Shown here: positions 50,923 through 57,665 of the stretch, piece after piece
How the letters are laid out: every line of letters begins with the position of its first letter
How positions within the stretch are numbered: position 1 is the stretch's first letter
DNA from: an uncultured Faecalibacterium sp.
GTDB lineage: Bacteria > Bacillota > Clostridia > Oscillospirales > Ruminococcaceae
Direction of reading: 5' to 3'
NCBI GenBank assembly: GCA_934561555.1
Contig: CAKTGQ010000003.1
Span: 62,001 to 126,000 of the forward strand
DNA: 64,000 nucleotides
The notes under the pieces: generated by a model
What the model was told of the DNA's origin: nothing
Databases searched by the model: none
The model's input: the letters and a program-made list of their open reading frames with translations, nothing else
Translations under genes and position numbers: made by a program

Positions 50923-51555
50923 ATGCTCGTCAAACTCGCTGCGATCTTCTTCAGCATGATCCTTGTCAACAACTATGTGCTGGTGAAGTTCTACGGTATC
51001 TGCCCGTTCCTGGGCGTTTCCAAAAAGCTGGATTCCGCTGTGGGTATGTCCGGTGCTGTCATCTTTGTTATGTTCATGGCAACGGCCGTTACCTTCCCCA
51101 TCCAGATCTTCATCCTCGAGCCGGCAGAGCTGGGCTATCTGCAGACCATCGTGTTCATTCTGGTCATCGCTGTGCTGGTGCAGTTCATCGAGATCTTCCT
51201 CAAGAAGTACATCGTTGCACTGTATAACTCGCTGGGCGTTTATCTGCCCCTGATCACCACCAACTGCTGCGTGCTGGCAGTTACCATTCTGGTCGTGGGC
51301 GACTACGGCGCAGATGTGGCTGCACACGGCTTCGGCTACGCCTACATCGAGGCTCTGATCTGCGCCATCGGCGCAGGCTGCGGCTTTATGCTGGCCATGG
51401 TCATGTTCAGCGGCGTGCGTAAGCGCGTGGAAGCCTGCGATCCCCCGGCACCCTTCAAGGGCCTGCCCATCACCCTGATCGCAGCTGCAATCACCAGCCT
51501 GTCCTTCATGGGCTTCGGCGGCATCGTCGAAAACCTGTTCAATGTTACGCTGTAA
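50923..51555 (+). CDS. rnfA: Rnf electron transport complex subunit A
   Basis: A 210-residue six-helix membrane subunit. The first helix carries N-N-Y-V-L-V-K-F-Y-G-I-C-P-F-L-G, with the family's Cys ligand, and the fourth T-N-C-C-V-L-A. These cysteines with those of RnfE bind the shared Fe-S centre. It starts one base after the rnfE stop, with AAGGAGG inside rnfE. Confidence 0.95.
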   Translation: MLVKLAAIFFSMILVNNYVLVKFYGICPFLGVSKKLDSAVGMSGAVIFVMFMATAVTFPIQIFILEPAELGYLQTIVFILVIAVLVQFIEIFLKKYIVALYNSLGVYLPLITTNCCVLAVTILVVGDYGADVAAHGFGYAYIEALICAIGAGCGFMLAMVMFSGVRKRVEACDPPAPFKGLPITLIAAAITSLSFMGFGGIVENLFNVTL

Positions 51556-51570
51556 GGGAGGAACAGGACT

Positions 51571-52458
51571 ATGAATATTGTATCTGCTGTTATCCTGTGC
51601 ACCATCGTGGGCGCTGTGGGTGCTATCATTCTGGTAGCTGCCGCAAAGTTCATGGCGGTGGAGGAAGACCCCCGCATTGAGGAAGTTTCCGCCTGTCTGG
51701 CCGGTGCAAACTGCGGCGGCTGCGGCTACGCCGGCTGTGCCGACTACGCCAAGGCTGTTGTTCTGGACGGCGTGCCCTGCGACAAGTGCGCACCCGGCGG
51801 CCCCAAGGCTGCCGCTGCCATTGCCAAGATCATGGGCGGCGAAGCAAGCGCCGTAGAGAAGAAGGCTGTTGTGCAGTGTCAGGGCAGCTCCGAGCACTGC
51901 AAGCCCGCCTACGACTACAAGGGCATCCAGACCTGCGCTGCTGCGGCAGCCCTGTACGGCGGCCCCAAGACCTGCTCCTTCGCCTGCATCGGTCTGGGCG
52001 ACTGCACCAAGGTGTGTAAGTTCGACGCTATCCACATCGTGGACGGTGTGGCTAAGGTGGATAAGGACAAGTGCACCGGCTGTGGTGCCTGTGCCAACAT
52101 CTGCCCCAAGCAGGTCATTATGATCGATGTCGGCGGCCCCCGCAAGCCGGTGGTCATGTGCTCCAACAAGGACAAGGGTGCTGTGGCAAACAAGCTGTGC
52201 ACCACCTCCTGCATCGCCTGCGGCATGTGCGAGCGCACCTGTAAGTTCGATGCCATCCACGTTGTGGACGGCGTGGCACGCGTTGATTACGACAAGTGCA
52301 AGGGCTGCGGTATGTGCGCCCAGAAGTGCCCCAAGCACATCATCCTGTTCCCGCTGAAGGACGACCCCAATCCCCCGAAGCCCGTGGTGAAGCCCGCCGC
52401 TCCCGCTGCAAAGCCGGAAGCCAAGGCTGAGGCAAAGCCCGAGACCAAGGCAGAGTAA
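51571..52458 (+). CDS. rnfB: Rnf electron transport complex subunit B
   Basis: A 295-residue ferredoxin-docking subunit. It has an N-terminal helix (1-27), then an Fe-S domain with C48, C51, C56 and C73, and a set of ferredoxin-like motifs (C-I-G-L-G-D-C-T-K-V-C, C-T-G-C-G-A-C-A-N-I-C, C-I-A-C-G-M-C-E-R-T-C, C-K-G-C-G-M-C-A-Q-K-C). It ends in a flexible Pro/Ala/Lys/Glu tail of about 30 residues. It takes electrons from reduced ferredoxin. The operon order C-D-G-E-A-B is the standard clostridial one. A terminator follows within 12 bases. Confidence 0.96.
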   Translation: MNIVSAVILCTIVGAVGAIILVAAAKFMAVEEDPRIEEVSACLAGANCGGCGYAGCADYAKAVVLDGVPCDKCAPGGPKAAAAIAKIMGGEASAVEKKAVVQCQGSSEHCKPAYDYKGIQTCAAAAALYGGPKTCSFACIGLGDCTKVCKFDAIHIVDGVAKVDKDKCTGCGACANICPKQVIMIDVGGPRKPVVMCSNKDKGAVANKLCTTSCIACGMCERTCKFDAIHVVDGVARVDYDKCKGCGMCAQKCPKHIILFPLKDDPNPPKPVVKPAAPAAKPEAKAEAKPETKAE

Positions 52459-52468
52459 ACTGTAAACC

Positions 52469-52506
52469 AAAGCCCGCCGTGCGCAACGCCCGGCGGGCTT
52501 TTTGTA
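52469..52506 (+). terminator. Terminator of the rnf operon
   Basis: AAAGCCCGCCG pairs with CGGCGGGCTTT, then TTTG. Family A copy A5 follows only ten bases on, giving a second terminator in series. Confidence 0.9.
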
Positions 52507-52513
52507 TAAAAAT

Positions 52514-52628
52514 GATTGGGAATGCCCTCCGCGTTGCTCTGGGCATCTTCAGCGGAAAGATTATTATTATAATTTGTGGTTCGAAAACGTCTGCGGACGT
52601 TTTTGAACTACTTTTTCACAGGAGGGGC
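52514..52628 (-). repeat. Family A terminator repeat, copy A5
   Basis: In + strand order: ATGCCC/GGGCAT hairpin, CAGCGGAAA, AT-rich link, GTTCGAAAACGTC-TGCG-GACGTTTTTGAAC, and CTTTTTCACAGGAGGGG. It is oriented to terminate rnf and faces A6 as an inverted pair 76 bases apart. The gap between them holds a GCAGCGCCGC/GCGGCGCTGC hairpin and no gene. Confidence 0.8.
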
Positions 52629-52703
52629 TGAGAAGGCAAACGGTAACGCACTCCGCAGCGCCGCGTTTCCGAAGGAAGCGGCGCTGCAAATGTAGTTTAC
52701 CAT

Positions 52704-52824
52704 TACGACCCTTCTCGTGAAAATGGCAGAACGGAACGCCCGCAGGCGTTCCGTTCTGCCGAAATCTAAAATAAATTTTCCTTAAATCATGCCCAGAGCG
52801 CAAGCGGAGGGCATTTTAAATCGT
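52704..52824 (+). repeat. Family A terminator repeat, copy A6
   Basis: GGCAGAACGGAACGCC-CGCA-GGCGTTCCGTTCTGCC, a perfect 16-base stem, then the link and the ATGCCC/GGGCAT hairpin with AAGCGG in the loop. On the minus strand it starts 13 bases after the birA stop and ends ATTTTCACG, so it should terminate birA. Confidence 0.8.
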
Positions 52825-52836
52825 CCGCTCTCCCGT

Positions 52837-53799
52837 TTATTCCGTCTTGGTGGGACGGATGGTCACCTCGCCGCAGCGCAGCGCCTCGGTGCGGCCGCCC
52901 TCCCGCTGCACCACCAGCCGCCCGGTGTCGTCAATGGAAAGCGCCTGCGCGGCGTAGGTCTCGGTGCCGATGCACACGGTCACCCAGTGGCCGGGCACAA
53001 AGCAGCGGGCGCGGTACTCGTCCAGACAGGCAAAGTCCGGGCAGAGTGCCAACAGCTCCCGCCCGATGGCACCTGCCAGCGCCGCCCGGCTTACCGGGGC
53101 GGGGCCGCCGGGGTATAGGCTGCCTGCTTTGGCGGCGAGCTCCGGGGGAAAGTCCTCCGCCGTGGCGGTCAAATTTAGTCCGATGCCCACCACCAGCCAT
53201 TCCAGCTGGCCGCTTTCAAGGTCGGTGCCGGCTTCGGTCAGAATGCCGCACACTTTTTTGCCCTTGTAATACAGGTCGTTCACCCACTTGATGGCAAGCT
53301 CCAGCCCGCACAGCGTCTGCACCGCCCGGCACACCGCCACCGCCGCGCCGATGGTGGCGGTCTGGGCGTTGGCGGCGGGCAGCGGCGGGCGCAGCACCAC
53401 CGAGCAGTATACCCCCTTGCCCGCCGGGCTGGCAAAGCTGCGCCCCAGCCGCCCGCGCCCGGCGGTCTGCCCGCCCGCCAGCACCAGCGTGCCGTGGGCA
53501 GCGCCTTCCAGCGCCAGCAGCTTTGCGGTGCGGTTGGTGCTTTCCAGCGTGTCGTACAGCAGCACCGGGGCGGGGTAGGGGCCTACCGCCTCGGTGCAGA
53601 AGGGGTCGCCGCCCAGCAGACGGTACCCCCGGCGGGAGGCGGCTTCCAGCGCGTAACCCTGCGCGGTAAGCGCCGCAGCCGCCTTGTGCACGGCAGCGCG
53701 GCTGACCCCCAGCTGCTGCGCCAGCTGCTGGCCGGAAATATATGCGCCCTCGGCGGCGCTGAGCGCCTGTAAAAGCGCCTGACGGGTGGTAGAAGCCAT
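52837..53799 (-). CDS. birA: Biotin-protein ligase with repressor domain
   Basis: A 320-residue bifunctional BirA. The N-terminal winged helix (about 5-60, with Q-L-G-V-S-R-A-A-V-H-K) binds DNA. The catalytic domain carries G-R-G-R-L-G-R near residue 115, K-W-V-N-D-L near 164, and the E-S-T-N near 87 that closes on biotin. A C-terminal SH3-like domain follows. It attaches biotin to carboxylase carriers and represses biotin genes when biotinyl-AMP is in excess. It is a single-gene unit divergent from the sigma-factor operon. Confidence 0.95.
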   Translation of the reverse strand: MASTTRQALLQALSAAEGAYISGQQLAQQLGVSRAAVHKAAAALTAQGYALEAASRRGYRLLGGDPFCTEAVGPYPAPVLLYDTLESTNRTAKLLALEGAAHGTLVLAGGQTAGRGRLGRSFASPAGKGVYCSVVLRPPLPAANAQTATIGAAVAVCRAVQTLCGLELAIKWVNDLYYKGKKVCGILTEAGTDLESGQLEWLVVGIGLNLTATAEDFPPELAAKAGSLYPGGPAPVSRAALAGAIGRELLALCPDFACLDEYRARCFVPGHWVTVCIGTETYAAQALSIDDTGRLVVQREGGRTEALRCGEVTIRPTKTE

Positions 53800-53972
53800 G
53801 GCGAAAATCCTCCCTGTGTGCTATACTGCTATTGTACCATATCTGCGGCAGAAGAAAAAGTTTGAAAAAATTTTAGTTTTTATGCAGGAACCGCCGCCGC
53901 TCCCTCGTATTAAAGACAGAAGGGCGGCGCAGAGCAGCGCATCCAAGACCGGAAAGGAGGCCGTGCAGCGCG

Positions 53973-54518
53973 TTGACAACACAGGAATTCAGCACGATGG
54001 TGCAGAAATATCAGGCGCTCGTGTACACGGTCTGCCACCAGCTGGTACCGGATGTACAGGAAGCGCAGGACCTGACGCAGGAGACTTTTCTGGCAGCGTG
54101 GCGGGCCATCGACCGCTGCCCGCCCGGCTTTGAAAAGCAATGGCTGGCGCGTATCGCCGCCAACAAAGCCAAGGACTATCTGCGCAGCGCGTGGGTGCGC
54201 AAGATGAACACCCCCGGCGATGAGGTGCTGGCGCTGGAAGGCGCGCCGCCCGGTATGCAGCCGGAACAGCAGGTGCTGGAAGCGCTGGGCGAAGAGGAAC
54301 TTACGGAGATGATCTTAAATCTGCGGGAGCCCTACCACACACCCTGCCGTCTGGTGCTGCTGGAACAGCACACCATGGCCGAAGCGGCAAGACTATGCGG
54401 CCGCCCGCCCAAAACGGTGGAAGCGCAGCTCTACCGCGCCAAAAAGATGCTGGCGCAGCAGATTTTGCAAAACGACCGCATACCCTGTGAAAGGAGGAGC
54501 GTACATGGAACTGTTTGA
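53973..54518 (+). CDS. ECF-type RNA polymerase sigma factor
   Basis: A 181-residue extracytoplasmic-function sigma factor. Region 2 (about residues 5-75) has the D-V-Q-E-A-Q-D-L-T-Q-E-T-F motif, and region 4 (about 110-165) ends in M-A-E-A-A-R-L-C-G-R-P-P-K-T-V-E-A-Q, a helix-turn-helix for the -35. It starts at TTG 53973 behind AAAGGAGG (12-base spacing). ATG 53997 would cut helix 1. It overlaps the anti-sigma gene by 14 bases. It should turn on its own operon when the anti-sigma factor releases it. Confidence 0.88.
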   Translation: MTTQEFSTMVQKYQALVYTVCHQLVPDVQEAQDLTQETFLAAWRAIDRCPPGFEKQWLARIAANKAKDYLRSAWVRKMNTPGDEVLALEGAPPGMQPEQQVLEALGEEELTEMILNLREPYHTPCRLVLLEQHTMAEAARLCGRPPKTVEAQLYRAKKMLAQQILQNDRIPCERRSVHGTV

Positions 54519-55026
54519 CGCAAAAGGCTGTCTGAGCGAGGAAGGTTTACAGGCACTGGTCGGCGGGCAATTGGACGAAACGCAGCGGCTGGAAGCCGCC
54601 GAGCACCTTGCCTACTGCGACCGCTGCATGGACCGCTACACCGCTCTGTTGACCGACGATGTGCTGGAACAGCCGCCGCGCTCCGCCCGGGGCGCGGTGA
54701 TGGGCACCATCTGGATACGGCTGATGCAGAACACATGGGGACGCACCGCTGTGGCGACCGTAGCCGCCGTGCTGGCGCTGACCATGTGGCGTGCCGGTAC
54801 GCTGGAACAGATCTTGCACACCGGGCAGCAGCTGAACACATGGCTGCCGCAGACCACACAGCAGACCGAACCGGAGCTGCTGGGCAAGCCGGTGAACGAT
54901 AAAGCCCCGCAGCCATCCACCGCTCCGCTGGGCAAGCCCATAGAGGACAAAAAGCAGCTGACCGAAAAACTATCCGATGCACTGGACGCGCTTTTGCACC
55001 ACAGTGCAGACACCACTGAGAAATGA
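54505..55026 (+). CDS. Zinc-finger anti-sigma factor
   Basis: A 173-residue membrane anti-sigma factor. The N-terminal zinc domain has H-L-A-Y-C-D-R-C near residues 34-41, the H-x3-C-x2-C signature of ZAS anti-sigma factors. One membrane helix lies at about 75-92, followed by an external Thr/Gln/Pro-rich stretch and a helical C-terminus. AAAGGAGGAG precedes the ATG, which overlaps the sigma gene. It holds the sigma factor inactive until an envelope signal arrives. The signal is unknown. Confidence 0.85.
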   Translation: MELFDAKGCLSEEGLQALVGGQLDETQRLEAAEHLAYCDRCMDRYTALLTDDVLEQPPRSARGAVMGTIWIRLMQNTWGRTAVATVAAVLALTMWRAGTLEQILHTGQQLNTWLPQTTQQTEPELLGKPVNDKAPQPSTAPLGKPIEDKKQLTEKLSDALDALLHHSADTTEK

Positions 55027-55037
55027 GGGAACTGATT

Positions 55038-55763
55038 ATGAAGAAAAACGGGATCCTGACCCTGCTGTTTGCCTGCATCCCCGGTGCGGGACAGATGTAT
55101 CAGGGCTATATGAAGCGGGGACTCTCGCTCATCACCATGTTCTGCCTGTTCATTATCCTAGGCAGCACCACGGGGCTGGACGCGCTGGTAGTCGGCTGCA
55201 TCGTTGTGTATATGTACAGCTTTTTCGATACCTTCAACCTCCGCGCACAGCTGGCGGCAGAAAAAGCCCCGGAGGATGATTATCTGGTGCACTTTAATTG
55301 GCGCGATGCCCGCATGACCCAGTTCATGGGCGAGAGCCACAAGCTAGTGGGCTGGGGGCTCATCGCACTGGGCGCGATCGTGTTCTACAACAACATCATC
55401 ATGCGGGTGCTGGGCGATGTGATGTGGCGCTGGGGACAGGATAACCCGGTTTTCCGCGCTATCTACCTGATGCTGGATTCCCTGCCGCAGATCGTGGTCT
55501 GTGTGGCGCTGATCGTGTGCGGCATGTGGCTGGTGCGCGGCCCGAAAAACAAAAAGGGCAAGCAGCCCCCTGAAGAGGAGACCGAGGAAGCCGAGGACTT
55601 CCATGCCTACACGGCTGCGCCGCAGGCTGAGGATGCAGAGGACACCGCAGATACGGACACCCATTTTGCCATGCCGGAACTTTCGGCACTGCTGGGGGAG
55701 CCGGTGACCGGCGCAGAGCAGGACGAGACCCCTGCGGAGGATGACGATGACCGAGCAGAATAA
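55038..55763 (+). CDS. Membrane protein of the ECF sigma operon (TM2-like)
   Basis: A 241-residue protein whose N-terminus contains A-C-I-P-G-A-G-Q-M-Y-Q-G-Y-M-K-R-G, the motif of TM2/DUF5683-like two-helix domains. Two further membrane helices lie near 106-128 and 150-172, and a long acidic tail (about 190-241) follows. The ATG at 55038 has GAGGGA at proper spacing, and the ATG at 55023 overlaps the previous stop without a site. It is likely regulated by the sigma factor and acts at the membrane, but its role is unknown. Confidence 0.7.
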   Translation: MKKNGILTLLFACIPGAGQMYQGYMKRGLSLITMFCLFIILGSTTGLDALVVGCIVVYMYSFFDTFNLRAQLAAEKAPEDDYLVHFNWRDARMTQFMGESHKLVGWGLIALGAIVFYNNIIMRVLGDVMWRWGQDNPVFRAIYLMLDSLPQIVVCVALIVCGMWLVRGPKNKKGKQPPEEETEEAEDFHAYTAAPQAEDAEDTADTDTHFAMPELSALLGEPVTGAEQDETPAEDDDDRAE

Positions 55764-56580
55764 GACCCCCTTGACGGCACAGCCGGGCAGCGTGCCCCCG
55801 CCGGAGCGGAAGCCCGCAGAAAAGCCCCTGCGCCGGGTGGGCAGCCTGACCCTGGGCGCGTGCCTCATTGCGGCGGGCGTATTCTTCCTGCTGTATTTCT
55901 TCGTGCCGGGCTTTGATATGCAGCTGACCTTGAAAATCGCCCCGGCGGTGGCGCTGGTGCTGCTGGGGTGCGAGGTGCTGTTTTTTGCAGCCCGCCCCGG
56001 CCGCTGGAAGTACGATTTTGTGTCCGTGCTGGTCTGTCTGGTGCTGATGGCGGGCTGCTTCTGCATGGCAATGCTGCCCATGCTATGGGACGAACTGAGC
56101 GGCGAGAACCAGCAGACCATGAACCGCCTGAGCACACAGGCCATTGACGAACTGTACACTGCCTATAAGCAGGACGCGCAGGACATTGCCATCCAGAACA
56201 TCAGTGGCTGGCTGTACCTGAACGGTGCAAAGGCCGAGACTTTGCAGCAGGCCGCCGCCCTGCCTGCCGGGGATACCTGCCTGACCCTGACCGTGGAACT
56301 GTTCGGCCCCTATGAAAGTGCCGCCGCCTTTGCCCGGGACTGCTACACCCTGACCGCACTGGCAAAGCAGTGCACCGTGCCGCCGGAAAAGCTGCACTTT
56401 ACATGGGACGCCCGCAGCCCGGCAGAAGGCAGCCTGAACACCGGCAGTCTGTTGTACCCCGAGGATTATTCGCTGGACCTGAGCGGCGCTGTGCAGCTGG
56501 ACTGGACAGAGCAGCAGATGGAGCAGCAGACCGAGACCGAGTATCTGCTGGACGCAGAGAATATTCCCGATGAGGATTAA
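55747..56580 (+). CDS. Membrane protein, last gene of the ECF sigma operon
   Basis: A 277-residue protein. A Pro-rich cytoplasmic head (residues 1-30) is followed by three membrane helices (about 34-52, 60-77 and 85-105) and an external domain of 165 residues rich in Gln, Tyr and acidic residues. I do not recognise the family. The upper part resembles LiaF/DUF5668-like toast-rack proteins found in envelope-stress operons, but this is a weak likeness. It overlaps the preceding gene by 17 bases. ATG 55747 is preferred to 55741 for the spacing from GGAGG. Confidence 0.65.
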   Translation: MTEQNKTPLTAQPGSVPPPERKPAEKPLRRVGSLTLGACLIAAGVFFLLYFFVPGFDMQLTLKIAPAVALVLLGCEVLFFAARPGRWKYDFVSVLVCLVLMAGCFCMAMLPMLWDELSGENQQTMNRLSTQAIDELYTAYKQDAQDIAIQNISGWLYLNGAKAETLQQAAALPAGDTCLTLTVELFGPYESAAAFARDCYTLTALAKQCTVPPEKLHFTWDARSPAEGSLNTGSLLYPEDYSLDLSGAVQLDWTEQQMEQQTETEYLLDAENIPDED

Positions 56581-56582
56581 AA

Positions 56583-56617
56583 AATACCGCCGCACAGCTG
56601 TGCGGCGGTATTTTTGT
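56583..56617 (+). terminator. Terminator of the ECF sigma operon
   Basis: AATACCGCCGCACAG pairs with CTGTGCGGCGGTATT, followed by TTTG, three bases after the stop. Confidence 0.88.
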
Positions 56618-56639
56618 AGTATGGCTGAAAGGATAAACG

Positions 56640-56677
56640 AAAAACGCCCCGAAGTCTTAGACTTCAGGGCGTTTAAG
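56640..56677 (-). terminator. Terminator of tRNA-Thr, second copy
   Basis: Minus strand AAACGCCCTGAAGTC pairs with GACTTCGGGGCGTTT and is followed by T. It closely matches the terminator after the first tRNA-Thr copy. Confidence 0.85.
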
Positions 56678-56678
56678 C

Positions 56679-56754
<76 letters not shown>

Positions 56755-56770
56755 ACATCACAGCTCAATT

Positions 56771-56799
56771 AGTATAGCACAGCTTGGACGGTTTTGCAA
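56771..56799 (-). promoter_or_regulatory. Promoter of tRNA-Thr, second copy
   Basis: Minus strand TTGCAA (56794-56799), 17 bases, TATACT (56771-56776), 16 bases before the tRNA. Confidence 0.75.
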
Positions 56800-56829
56800 G
56801 CGTTTTTTGCAAAAAATAATATTTTTGCG

Positions 56830-56866
56830 CAAAAAAGCCCCCGGAGCATCCGCACATGCTCCGGGG
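56830..56866 (-). terminator. Terminator of the interrupted secreted-protein gene
   Basis: GCCCCGGAGCAT pairs with ATGCTCCGGGGGC and, on the minus strand, runs into six T, 16 bases after the final TAA at 56882. This supports the full-length reading of the gene. Confidence 0.8.
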
Positions 56867-56881
56867 CTCTGTAAATGGCGT

Positions 56882-57550
56882 TTACTTTGCCAGACTGCTC
56901 AGGATGGGGTCACACTGCTCCACAGTGGAGGAGAGCATCAGGTTGTAAGCGGTGACCATCTCCTGAATGGCGGTGCAGTTCTCCTTGGTCAGGGCGTAGC
57001 TCTGGGTGGTGCCGTCCCGGCCGACGAACACAGCGGTAGCGCTCTTGGCGTTCAGCCACTCGCTCAGCCAGCTGATCTGTTCATCATCCAGCTGGAACAG
57101 CTCCAGATCGAACCAGCAGCCCAGATCCTAATCGTAGCCGCCGCCGTATTCCTCGTCACAGGTGAAGGTGTATATGTTGTCATCGGCGGTCACGTTGATC
57201 GTCTTGAGGTCCAGCTTTTTGCTGCCCACATAGGTCAGGATCATGTTGAAGGCAATGCCGTCGTCCTGCACGAACATATAGGGGTACAGCCCGCAGGATT
57301 TTTTGGCCATGCTGGCCTGCTCCTGCGGAGAGGAAAGATCCCAGCCGCCGGTCTGTTCATCGTAGGTGACGATGAACTTGGAAAAAGCGGTCTTGAGCTC
57401 GGCGTCGCTGGGGGCTGCGTTGGTGGCCTCCAGCGCAGCGGGGGCGGCGGGCAGTACGGGTGCAGCAGCCGCTGCTGCCATACCGCCGCACAGCATGGCG
57501 GCAGCGCACAGACCGGCCGCAATACGCCGGAACAAACGGGATGATCTCAT
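56882..57550 (-). pseudogene. Secreted-protein gene interrupted by an in-frame TAG
   Basis: The reading frame from ATG 57550 has a signal peptide (residues 1-30) and stops at TAG (57128-57130) after 140 residues. The same frame then stays open for 81 more codons to TAA 56882, with normal codon use and protein-like sequence (for example W-F-D-L-E-L-F-Q-L-D-D-E-Q). The terminator lies right after TAA. TAG could have arisen from CAG (Gln) by a single C-to-T change. It could be a nonsense mutation, an assembly error, readthrough, or a truncated but working protein. The family is unknown. Confidence 0.75.
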
Positions 57551-57595
57551 GAGTCAGTACTCCTTTCCATTTTCGAAGGGGGTGATGCTGATTTC

Positions 57596-57623
57596 AGTAT
57601 ATCGCTGCCCGACGGAAAAGCAA
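57596..57623 (-). promoter_or_regulatory. Promoter of the interrupted secreted-protein gene
   Basis: Minus strand TTGCTT (57618-57623), 16 bases, TATACT (57596-57601). Direct repeats of ACGAAACG (+ strand 57634 and 57655, 21 bases apart) lie just upstream. Confidence 0.55.
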
Positions 57624-57633
57624 GAAAACTGAC

Positions 57634-57662
57634 ACGAAACGCCCTGACACTGTAACGAAACG
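57634..57662. repeat. 21-base-spaced direct repeats before a promoter
   Basis: ACGAAACG occurs at 57634-57641 and 57655-57662, each with TGACA nearby. The spacing equals two DNA turns, as in tandem sites of response regulators. Confidence 0.45.
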
Positions 57663-57665
57663 ACT

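Noticed and set aside
50782..52470. Minus-strand frame of 562 codons opposite rnfA/rnfB
   Set aside because: Its His/Gly/Ala-rich composition mirrors the Cys- and Ala-rich RnfB on the plus strand. There is no ribosome site.
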